This document shows positions 55,922-63,283 of a DNA stretch of 64,000 bases, piece after piece. Location of the stretch: positions 62,001 to 126,000 of the forward strand of contig NZ_JADNRQ010000003.1 in NCBI RefSeq assembly GCF_015594625.1, in the 5' to 3' direction. Made by a program: the position numbers and the translations under genes. The stretch comes from Desulfallas sp. Bu1-1. Its GTDB lineage: Bacteria > Bacillota > Desulfotomaculia > Desulfotomaculales > Desulfallaceae. Each line of letters begins with the position of its first letter. The stretch's first letter is position 1. The notes under the pieces were generated by a model. It saw nothing but the letters and a program-made list of their open reading frames with translations, did not search any database and was not told the DNA's origin.

Positions 55922-55970
55922 AAAAAAAAAGCCCCAGGGTCCCGCGGGACGCCTGGGGCAGATTGTTTTA
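55922..55970. terminator. Bidirectional intrinsic terminator
   Basis: GCCCCAGG and CCTGGGGC (55931-55959, with further pairing GTCCCGCGGGAC inside) have a run of nine A on the left and GATTGTTTT on the right. It ends eam and possibly the convergent aldehyde oxidoreductase gene. Confidence 0.75.
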
Positions 55971-56050
55971 AACCGAGAGGTGGGAAAATTAATAGTCACA
56001 AATAGGGGGGGCTTTTAAAAATGGCTGATAAACATTAAACAATATATTAA

Positions 56051-57778
56051 TTAAAAGTTGAACACCTCGTCCAGTTCTTCAGCCTTTACGTCAAACTTGG
56101 TATTATGCGGCGGCAAATCTTCGGTGGTGAAGAACTCGGGCAGCCGGTCGTCGGCCCTGGTAAAGCCGGCTTCCCGGTTGAACTTGCGCTCAACCTTGAG
56201 CACGTTTTGCCCCAGGGCGGCCACGTCATCCACCGTCAGCGCGGTGCCGTACTGGGCATTGAGCATTTCCACGATGGTGGGCAAGCCCTCGGGGTTGTCC
56301 AGTACCGCAAAGGCCACGAACAGGCACAGGCCCGTGGAGTCCACGGCGGCGGTGGCCACCTGCAGGTTGCGGGACAATTCCACCTGGCCGTCCTTCTTGG
56401 TGGGGTCCACGAAGCCGCCGACTTTCAGGATGTTGGCAGTGACGGCGTATCCTGCGGTGTGGTCCGCGCCCATGGGGGTGGTGGCGTAGGTGACGCCGTT
56501 GCCTTTGCAGGAACGCGGGTCGTAGGCCGGGATGCCCTGGCCCTTGACGGCGGGTACCCGGGTGACGCCGAACACCTTGCCGGCGTTGGCGGCGCCGCTG
56601 CCGATAATCCGGCCCAGCGGGGTGCCCTTGCCCACTTCCTCCAGGGCGGCGATGGCGGCCTGGCCGTCACCGAAGGGGATCACGCCCGCCTCCATGAGCA
56701 CGCCCAGGGTGCAGCCCGTTTCAATGGTATCCAGCCCCACGTCATTGCAGATATAGTTCAATTTGGCAATCACGTCCAGGTCGCCGATTTCCAGGTTTGG
56801 TCCAAAGCACCAGGCGGTTTCGTACTCGATGGGAGCGCAGACCTTGCCGTCCGGCATGGGATACACGTTGGAGCAGCGCATGACGCAGCCGGGATGGCAG
56901 GCGTGAGTGGCCTTGCCGCCGCGGGCGACGGCCACCTCGGCCAGCTTTTCACCGCTTACTTCGCCGGCTTTGTCGAAGCGCCCGAATCTGAAGTTACGTA
57001 CAGGCAGCGCTCCAGCCTCGTTGATAATGTTCATCAGTACGTTGGTGCCGTAAGAGGGCAGGCCCTGGCCGCAGACCGGGTGGTCCAGCAGGATTTTGGC
57101 GAACTTCTTGGCCGCCGCCTTGAACCGCTCGGGGTCCTTGACCGGCGCGTCGAAGGTTTTGGGGCAGTCCACCACGATGGCTTTCAGGCCCTTGGAGCCC
57201 ATCACGGCGCCCAGGCCGCCGCGCCCGGCGTAACGGCTGCTGTTGCCGTCGCTGTCGTTATTGGTCACACCGGCGGACAGCATGAGCATTTCACCGGCGG
57301 GGCCGATGGTAATGACACCAACTTTATCGCCGTAGCGCCGGCGACAGATGGCGGTCACCTCGTAGGTCCCCTTGCCGGCCAGATCGCCGGCGGGGATCAG
57401 CTCAGCGCCTTCCGGGGTGATTTTAAGCAGGGAGAAATCGCCACCGGCTGGCTTGCCTTCAACGATGATGGCCTTGATCCCCAGGTTGGCCAGTTTCTGC
57501 GAAGTAATGCCGCCCGCGTTGGCTTCCTTGATGCCGCCGGTGAGCGGGCTCTTGCCGCCCACGGACAGGCGCCCGGAGGACGGCGCGCTGGTACCCGAGA
57601 GCAGGCCGGGGGCGATGACCAGCTTGTTGAACGGCCCCAGCGGGTCGCAGGTGGGGGGCACTTCGTCGGCCACCAGCTGGGAAGTTAATGCCCGGCCGCC
57701 CAGCGCCAGGTATTGCTCCGGTACTTCTTCAATGGCCAATTCTCTGGTAGTCATGTTAACCCGGATAAACTTTGACAT
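56051..57778 (-). CDS. aor: Aldehyde:ferredoxin oxidoreductase (tungsten enzyme)
   Basis: A 575-residue member of the AOR family, which reversibly oxidises aldehydes to acids with ferredoxin. The N-domain shows the tungstopterin phosphate contacts: VNMTTRELAIE, GGRALTSQLV, GRLSVGGKSPLTGGIKEANA, and AGRGGLGAVMGSKGLKA. Cluster cysteines are in ACHPGCVMRCSNV (about 294-302) with the terminal Cys in GLCLFVAF. RBS AAAGGGG before ATG 57778. With the alcohol dehydrogenases it links acids, aldehydes and alcohols; expression is from a sigma-54 promoter. Confidence 0.92.
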   Translation of the reverse strand: MSKFIRVNMTTRELAIEEVPEQYLALGGRALTSQLVADEVPPTCDPLGPFNKLVIAPGLLSGTSAPSSGRLSVGGKSPLTGGIKEANAGGITSQKLANLGIKAIIVEGKPAGGDFSLLKITPEGAELIPAGDLAGKGTYEVTAICRRRYGDKVGVITIGPAGEMLMLSAGVTNNDSDGNSSRYAGRGGLGAVMGSKGLKAIVVDCPKTFDAPVKDPERFKAAAKKFAKILLDHPVCGQGLPSYGTNVLMNIINEAGALPVRNFRFGRFDKAGEVSGEKLAEVAVARGGKATHACHPGCVMRCSNVYPMPDGKVCAPIEYETAWCFGPNLEIGDLDVIAKLNYICNDVGLDTIETGCTLGVLMEAGVIPFGDGQAAIAALEEVGKGTPLGRIIGSGAANAGKVFGVTRVPAVKGQGIPAYDPRSCKGNGVTYATTPMGADHTAGYAVTANILKVGGFVDPTKKDGQVELSRNLQVATAAVDSTGLCLFVAFAVLDNPEGLPTIVEMLNAQYGTALTVDDVAALGQNVLKVERKFNREAGFTRADDRLPEFFTTEDLPPHNTKFDVKAEELDEVFNF

Positions 57779-57866
57779 TTTATAACCCCTTTCTTAGTCA
57801 TTAATAATTTTAAATTCTATAAGTTTAATATTTCACAAACCGGATGTTTAATTATGAATATAATTA

Positions 57867-57882
57867 AGCAAGAATCGTGCCT
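57867..57882 (-). promoter_or_regulatory. Sigma-54 promoter of aor
   Basis: On the minus strand AGGCACGATTCTTGCT: -24 GGCACG and -12 TTGCT with the required 10-base GG-GC spacing. It lies about 90 bases before the aor start. Confidence 0.85.
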
Positions 57883-57948
57883 GAAGACTCCGGTAACGGA
57901 CCCGCGCCGCGGTGGCTTATATATTACACTGCCGGGTTTATAATAGCA

Positions 57949-57981
57949 CCATCGTTGTGCTTTAAAACGGCACAACGATGG
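57949..57981. terminator. Terminator-like hairpin between adh and aor
   Basis: CCATCGTTGTGC and GCACAACGATGG, perfect 12-bp stem, 9-base loop. No strong T-run on the minus side (TGCTATTATAA), so it may be a weak terminator of the alcohol dehydrogenase transcript. Confidence 0.55.
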
Positions 57982-57992
57982 CGTTTATTTCT

Positions 57993-58016
57993 GGAACAAG
58001 CGTTCCAAACCGGGAC
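57993..58016 (-). promoter_or_regulatory. Candidate activator site A (upstream of aor)
   Basis: TGGAACAAGCGTTCCA palindrome followed by AACCGGGAC. Nineteen of 24 positions equal site B upstream of the alcohol dehydrogenase, common core GGRACAAGSGTYCC. It lies 111 bases upstream of the -24 element, a usual enhancer distance. Confidence 0.65.
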
Positions 58017-58032
58017 AATATTGCGGGTTAAA

Positions 58033-59196
58033 TTACATGGCGTTTTTATAAATTTGAATTACGTCCTCCAGGGTGGCCAGGCGCGGGTTGGTCAGGCTGC
58101 AGGCATCTTTCATGGCGTTTTCAGCCATTACCTGCAGGTCTTCCTCCTTGACGCCCAGTGTGCTGAGCCCGGTTGGTATGCCCACGTCAACCGAAAGCTG
58201 CTGGATGGCTTCGATGGCTACGTCGGCGGCATCCCTGGCGCTTAAACCTTCAATGTTTTCCCCCATGGCCGCGGCGATATCGGCGAAGCGCTCGGGGGAT
58301 GCGATCAGGTTGAAGTTGCAGACGTGCGGCAGCAAAATGGCGTTGCACACGCCGTGGGGCAGGTTATAGAAGCCGCCCAGCTGGTGCGCCATGGCGTGGA
58401 CGTAACCCAGGCTGGCATTATTGAAAGCCATCCCCGCCAGGAATTCCGCGTAAGCCATTTTGTCCCTGGCCTCCATGTTCGTACCGTTGGCCACCGCGCT
58501 GCGCAGGTATTTTGAGATTAACTTGATGGCCATGAGGGCCGCTGAATCAGTAACCGGCGTGGCGGCTGTGGAAACATAGGCTTCCACCGCATGGGTCAGG
58601 GCGTCCATGCCGGTGGCGGCGGTGAGTGCCGGGGGCATGCCCACCATCAGGAGGGGGTCGTTAATGGCGACGTTCGGGGTGACCCTCCAGTCGACAATGG
58701 CCATTTTAACTTTGCGGTCGGTGTCGGTGATGATACAAAAGCGGGTCATCTCGCTGGCCGTACCCGCGGTGGTGTTGATGGCGATAAAGGGAGGCATGGC
58801 CTTGCTGGATTTATCCACTCCTTCGTAGTCGCGAATATGGCCGCCGTTGGTGGCCACAATGCCGATGCCCTTGGCGCAATCGTGAGAACTGCCGCCGCCC
58901 AGGGAAATGATCATATCGCAGTTGTTGTTCTGGAATACTTTAAGACCGTCGTGCACGTTGATGTCGGTGGGGTTGGGTTCGGCGCCGCCCCATACGATGG
59001 CTTCGGCCCCGGCCGCTTCCACCAGGTCCTTGATCTCGCCGGCCATACCGGATTTGGCCAGAAACGCGTCGGTAACGATCAGCGCCTTTTTGCCGCCCAG
59101 CACTTTTACCTGGTTGGTAGTTTCCTTGTGCGCTCCGATGCCCATCAGGTTGACCGTGGGGATAAAGTAGCCGTAAACTTGTTCTCCCAGTGCCAT
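58033..59196 (-). CDS. Iron-containing alcohol dehydrogenase
   Basis: A 387-residue group III (iron-dependent) alcohol dehydrogenase. NAD binding at ISLGGGSSHDCAKGIG and the GTASEMTRF segment; metal ligands in ATGMDALTHAVEAY (Asp, His), HAMAHQLGG and NLPHGVCNAILLPHV (His). It reduces aldehydes or oxidises primary alcohols. AAGGAGG precedes ATG 59196. A second family member lies at the right end of the window, and the sigma-54 two-component genes are in between. Confidence 0.95.
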   Translation of the reverse strand: MALGEQVYGYFIPTVNLMGIGAHKETTNQVKVLGGKKALIVTDAFLAKSGMAGEIKDLVEAAGAEAIVWGGAEPNPTDINVHDGLKVFQNNNCDMIISLGGGSSHDCAKGIGIVATNGGHIRDYEGVDKSSKAMPPFIAINTTAGTASEMTRFCIITDTDRKVKMAIVDWRVTPNVAINDPLLMVGMPPALTAATGMDALTHAVEAYVSTAATPVTDSAALMAIKLISKYLRSAVANGTNMEARDKMAYAEFLAGMAFNNASLGYVHAMAHQLGGFYNLPHGVCNAILLPHVCNFNLIASPERFADIAAAMGENIEGLSARDAADVAIEAIQQLSVDVGIPTGLSTLGVKEEDLQVMAENAMKDACSLTNPRLATLEDVIQIYKNAM

Positions 59197-59269
59197 GAAA
59201 AAATACCTCCTTGATTTTTCAGGGAAAATTAATTTTCCCTATTATTTAATTTATTTTGAGTATTTTTAA

Positions 59270-59285
59270 CGCAAGAGGCATGCCA
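59270..59285 (-). promoter_or_regulatory. Sigma-54 promoter of the alcohol dehydrogenase
   Basis: On the minus strand TGGCATGCCTCTTGCG: -24 TGGCATG, -12 TTGC, correct spacing, about 75 bases before the ATG. Confidence 0.85.
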
Positions 59286-59404
59286 AACTTAGTTTTCCCC
59301 GATACGTCAAGGCAAAACAGAAAAACAAATATTGTGAATTTAGTTGAAATTGATCCAAAATGACACTGGGATTGCTTGAAAAGTTAAAAAATAAGTTCTA
59401 TTCC

Positions 59405-59428
59405 GGGACAAGGGTCCCAAAACGGAAC
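59405..59428 (-). promoter_or_regulatory. Candidate activator site B (upstream of adh)
   Basis: GGGACAAGGGTCCC palindrome followed by AAAACGGAAC; same architecture as site A and 120 bases upstream of the adh -24 element. An outer inverted pair GTTC (59396) and GAAC (59425) also exists. Confidence 0.65.
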
Positions 59429-59503
59429 ACGGGCGGGGCGTATATACGTGGCATAATTCCCTATACTTAACATTGACTTAACTGCAACAATACCACAGCG
59501 GCA

Positions 59504-59690
59504 GGCGATCCGGTGGTTTTCTGGAGCGAACTGAGCACTGGGTGCGGTGCTTAGCCCGTCATATCCCCAGAGCTTGACCCTGAAAGGGCGTAAAGTATTG
59601 CTCCGGCAGGGTTTTGTAAGCGTTAACAAACAGTTCTTTAACCACTACGAAGATAATTGCGAAGTGAGCGGAAGAAACCACCGGATCGCC
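59504..59690. repeat. 187-bp inverted-repeat element of the dispersed repeat family
   Basis: The ends are perfect 16-base inverted repeats, GGCGATCCGGTGGTTT and its complement (59504-59519, 59675-59690). The right end extends into the 42-bp repeat unit (59648-59690). The core (59551-59630, minus strand) is clearly related to 63199-63276. No ORF and no obvious target duplication. It resembles a MITE-like non-autonomous element. Confidence 0.65.
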
Positions 59691-59822
59691 AGATCAAGTA
59701 CCGGTTTTTGCAGCGAAATCAACCTTTTGATCAAAAGTAATCGGCGCGGACGTAATGATGCCGTCCGTGCCTGCTTAGGGGCCAATGCCATGTTTATTGC
59801 CGCCGGGGTTAAAAAGGTCATG

Positions 59823-61382
59823 TCAGTTTGTGGTGGCTTTAATGCCGTATTCTTTCATTTTTCTGTAGAGCGTGTTTCTCCCGATGCCCAGGGAGCGGGC
59901 AGCGGTGGTTATGTTGCCGCTGTAGTAAGCCAGGGTGCGGGTGATGGTCCGCACTTCCACTTCTTCCATGCTGGGGGGAAGCGGGCCCGGAACGCCCAGG
60001 GTTTCCATGCGCTTGAGCAATTTTTCTTCCAGTTGCTTGCTTAACCGGTATGCTGTTAGAATATTTTCCTTGTTCAAAGTTTCTGTAAATTCGGCATTGT
60101 TTACCACTTCGTCAAGTATATCCACCAGTGTACGGGGGGTTCCCGAAAAACCGCCGTTTCCCTGGCCGGCCGTAACCGGGATATGGGCGGAACCGAAAAC
60201 GGCGGAAATAATTTTGTTCGGTAGGTGCGCAGGGAGGATCATATTCCCGTCGCACAGCGCAATGGCCTGGTCTACGATATTCACCAACTCCCGGATATTG
60301 CCCGGCCAGTTGTATTTCATCAATATTCGCATTGCTTCGGGGGATACCTGTAGCGGTTTTGATTCCTTATCCCCGGCGCGGTTGATAAAATGATTTACCA
60401 GCATGGGAATATCTTCTTTTCTCTCCCGCAGAGGCGGTAAATCCAGCCTGACCACGTCCAGCCGGTAAAACAGGTCCTCGCGGAACTGCTTTTCCCGGAC
60501 CGCCTGTTCCAAATCGACGTTGGTGGCTGCAATGACCCTGACGTCGGTTTTAACGGGTTTTTCGCCGCCCACCCGTAAAAATTCACCCGTTTCCAGTACC
60601 CGGAGCAGTTTAACCTGAATGGACAGGCTGGCTTCGCCCACTTCATCCAGGAAAAGGGTACCGTTGTCGGCGATCTCAAAAATCCCCCGGCGCAGGCAGG
60701 ATGCCCCGGTGAAGGCGCCCTTTTCGTGGCCGAACAGTTCGCTTTCCAGCAGGTTTTCGGGGAGAGCGCCGCAGTTGACCGCAATAAAGGTTTGCCGGTG
60801 GCGGGGGCTGGCGGCGTGGATAAACCGGGCCAGCACCTCTTTTCCCGTGCCGGTTTCGCCCTGGATGAGCACGTTGATATTTTTACGGGCGATTTTATCC
60901 GCGACAGTTGCCAGGCGCAGCATTTTCGGGGTATTGCCCACAATAAAGCCGGTCTGTTCGGCGATGGCCTGCCATTCCGGTTGCCCGCCGGTTTTGCCGG
61001 TGGCCCGGCGTCCAAAATCCAGCGCTCTGTCGATCAGTTCCTCTATTTCGGAAATATCTTCAAAGGGCTTTTCAATGTAATCAAAGGCGCCGAGCTGGAT
61101 CGCCTTGACGGCGGTTCTGGTGGTGCCGTAGCCGGTCATGATGATGGCTTCGCAATTTGGCTGGTGGTTCTTTAAGTATTGCAAGAGATCCAGCCCGCCG
61201 GTGTCGGGGAGTTTTAAATCGATCAGCGCGGCGCCAAAATCCGTGGATTCGATTTTTTTCCTGGCTTCGGCGCCGGTATGCGCCAGGCTGACGTTAAAGC
61301 CCTTTCTTTCCAGCAGGCGGCGAAAAAAGCTGCCCACCTCCACTTCGTCGTCAACTACCAGAATTTTTTTGCTGCAGGGCAA
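59823..61382 (-). CDS. NtrC-type sigma-54 response regulator
   Basis: A 519-residue response regulator: receiver domain at 5-120 (acidic pair Asp11/Asp12, phosphorylated Asp55 in LIDLKLPD, Lys in EKPFED), AAA+ domain with GETGTGKEV, GAFTGA and GTLFLDEVG, and a Fis-type HTH at the end (TTAARSLGIGRNTLYRKMKE). About 75 residues between AAA+ and HTH (near 395-470) are an unusual insert. TTG 61382 is taken since GGGGAGGTG lies six bases upstream; GTG 61391 is inside it. Encoded with the kinase, next to two sigma-54 promoters on the left. Confidence 0.94.
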   Translation of the reverse strand: MPCSKKILVVDDEVEVGSFFRRLLERKGFNVSLAHTGAEARKKIESTDFGAALIDLKLPDTGGLDLLQYLKNHQPNCEAIIMTGYGTTRTAVKAIQLGAFDYIEKPFEDISEIEELIDRALDFGRRATGKTGGQPEWQAIAEQTGFIVGNTPKMLRLATVADKIARKNINVLIQGETGTGKEVLARFIHAASPRHRQTFIAVNCGALPENLLESELFGHEKGAFTGASCLRRGIFEIADNGTLFLDEVGEASLSIQVKLLRVLETGEFLRVGGEKPVKTDVRVIAATNVDLEQAVREKQFREDLFYRLDVVRLDLPPLRERKEDIPMLVNHFINRAGDKESKPLQVSPEAMRILMKYNWPGNIRELVNIVDQAIALCDGNMILPAHLPNKIISAVFGSAHIPVTAGQGNGGFSGTPRTLVDILDEVVNNAEFTETLNKENILTAYRLSKQLEEKLLKRMETLGVPGPLPPSMEEVEVRTITRTLAYYSGNITTAARSLGIGRNTLYRKMKEYGIKATTN

Positions 61383-61387
61383 TAAAA

Positions 61388-63091
61388 TCACCTCCCCTGG
61401 TACCGTATGTGCGTTGTTGCGTTGGCATGGGGGTCCACCGGAATGAGCAGGGTAAAGCTGCTGCCCCGGCCCGGTTTACTGGCGACTTCAATCGTTCCCC
61501 CGTGCGCCTCGGCTATGCCCAGGCTGACCGATAAACCAAGCCCGGTGCCCCGGCCGGCCTCCTTGCTGGTAAAGAAGGGGTTGAATATTTTCATGATATT
61601 TTCCGGCGGGATGCCCTCGCCGTTATCCGTAACCGTTGCTCCCACGTATTCACCGTCCCCGGTTTTTCTCACCCCGGTGGAAATAATTATTTTTTTATGT
61701 TGACGGCGGTTTTCCATGGCATCCCGGGCGTTCAAGAGGAAGTTGATCAGCACCTGGTCCAACTGCTGTTCATTGGCCAGTACTTCCGGCAGATTCGGGT
61801 CCAGGTTGAGTTCAATATCCACGTTATTACGGTTAATCTGATACCGGATCAGGGTCAATACCCTTTCCACCACGTCGTTCAGGCTGGTGCGGGACTTGGG
61901 ACGCGGGTCCTGCCGGGAAAAGGTCAGCAAGTTTTGAATAATCTTCTTACACCGCAGCCCGCAGTTGTAAATATCCCGCAACAGTTCCAAATTGCCTTCA
62001 TCCATCCCGGCGTCCCGCATAATCATTTGTGAATTGCCGATAATCACCGTCATCGGGTTGTTCAGCTCGTGCGCCACACCCGCCGCCATTTCCCCGATGG
62101 CGGCCAGCTTGCCCGATTGCATGAGCTGCGCTTCCATTTTAATTTGTTCGGTAACATCCTTGATGTGATGAATTACGGAATAAATTTCCCGGTCGCCCTT
62201 GAACACCGGGTAATAATGCACGTCAAAGGTTTTGCCGGACTCCAACTGAATGCGGCGGTAGGCCGGGGCCCGGTTTTTGTTGACTTCATCCAGCAGGCAA
62301 AACTCGCATTTTTCATCCCGGCCCCACACGTAACTGTAACACTTGCTTTTTTCCGGTTTGCCGGTGATTTTGCCGGGCAGGCCGTCCAGCCGGTTGTTGC
62401 AGCGAACAATGTTATAATTTTGGTCGATGATCAGGACCGGGTCGGTCAGCGCCCGGAACGTTTCCTCCCATTCAATTTTGCTTTTCAGCACCTGTTCATA
62501 AAGGCGGGCGTTTTCAATGCAAATGGCCAGCTGGTCGGCAAGCTGGCGGGTGAAGTTGACCTCGTCCTCCCGGTAGGCGTTTTCCGTGCAACTGCCGATC
62601 ATCAGCACTCCGATTACGTTGCCCTTGACGATCAACGGGTCCAGGGCCAGTGATGCCAGGTCAAGTTTTTTGATTGGCGGGCAATCATGAACCGCCCGCT
62701 GCTCCTCGTCAAGCGAGTAGACCATGCTTTTTCTTTCCCGGATGGCGTGCCAAAGCAATGACTTGAATGGCACGGGCCGGCCGGTGCAGTCGCAGCTGGG
62801 CACCATGGCCGTCATCACCAGATTGTCGTCCTGCATCAGGGCCAGGCCGAGAAATTCGCAATGTATGACCAGCGGCAGGCGCTGGTAGACCCGCTCGATG
62901 ATGTCCGCCAGGGACATGTCAATGTTGATGTCCTTGATGATCTGGTGAATAATTTCCAGGCGGTTATTCTGTTTGATGATTTCCTCGTTCCTCTTTTTAA
63001 CCTCGGTGTAGTAGTTGATTTTTGAGGAATTGACGCCGGTCAGGTGTTCGATCAGGCGCATTTTTTCGTTGATCAGGTGCTGGTTTTCCAC
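61388..63091 (-). CDS. Sensor histidine kinase (GAF-PAS)
   Basis: A 567-residue soluble kinase with no clear membrane segment. A coiled-coil start leads to a GAF domain (about 60-210), a PAS domain with a Cys-rich loop (KSKCYSYVWGRDEKCEFCLL, suggesting a metal or cofactor), then HisKA with phosphoacceptor His in GVAHELNNP and HATPase (NFLLNARDA, DNGEGIP, GTGLGLSV). GTG 63091 follows AAAGGAGG at good spacing; the longer TTG 63118 version reads through that site. It presumably phosphorylates the adjacent regulator. Cytoplasmic signal, perhaps redox or aldehyde related (inference). Confidence 0.93.
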   Translation of the reverse strand: MENQHLINEKMRLIEHLTGVNSSKINYYTEVKKRNEEIIKQNNRLEIIHQIIKDINIDMSLADIIERVYQRLPLVIHCEFLGLALMQDDNLVMTAMVPSCDCTGRPVPFKSLLWHAIRERKSMVYSLDEEQRAVHDCPPIKKLDLASLALDPLIVKGNVIGVLMIGSCTENAYREDEVNFTRQLADQLAICIENARLYEQVLKSKIEWEETFRALTDPVLIIDQNYNIVRCNNRLDGLPGKITGKPEKSKCYSYVWGRDEKCEFCLLDEVNKNRAPAYRRIQLESGKTFDVHYYPVFKGDREIYSVIHHIKDVTEQIKMEAQLMQSGKLAAIGEMAAGVAHELNNPMTVIIGNSQMIMRDAGMDEGNLELLRDIYNCGLRCKKIIQNLLTFSRQDPRPKSRTSLNDVVERVLTLIRYQINRNNVDIELNLDPNLPEVLANEQQLDQVLINFLLNARDAMENRRQHKKIIISTGVRKTGDGEYVGATVTDNGEGIPPENIMKIFNPFFTSKEAGRGTGLGLSVSLGIAEAHGGTIEVASKPGRGSSFTLLIPVDPHANATTHIRYQGR

Positions 63092-63140
63092 TGGCCCCGC
63101 CTCCTTTCCTAAAAACAAATTTGCGTTACTTTTATCTTTT

Positions 63141-63276
63141 GCTCCGGTGGTATCAATCGCTCACTTTGCAACTATCATTATCGCGCATAAAGCTACTGCC
63201 GGTTAACGCTTGCAAAACACTGCCGGGCATTACTCTATGCCCTTTCGGGGTCATGGCTTCGGGGCTATGACGGGCT
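63141..63276 (+). repeat. Dispersed repeat, copy 5 with core
   Basis: GCTCCGGTGGTATCAATCGC, then TCACTTTGCAACTATCATTA. The following 80 bases (63199-63276) match the core of the 187-bp element in inverse orientation (TTAACGCTTGCAAAACACTG; CTATGACGGGCT). The right inverted end is missing. Located in the kinase leader. Confidence 0.6.
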
Positions 63277-63283
63277 CCGGGGG

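Noticed and set aside
56105-57688. 527-codon + strand ORF
   Set aside because: Lies wholly opposite aor, which has all AOR motifs; no family features.
59504-59690. Repeat element as an insertion sequence with transposase
   Set aside because: Only 187 bases, no transposase reading frame; at most a non-autonomous element.
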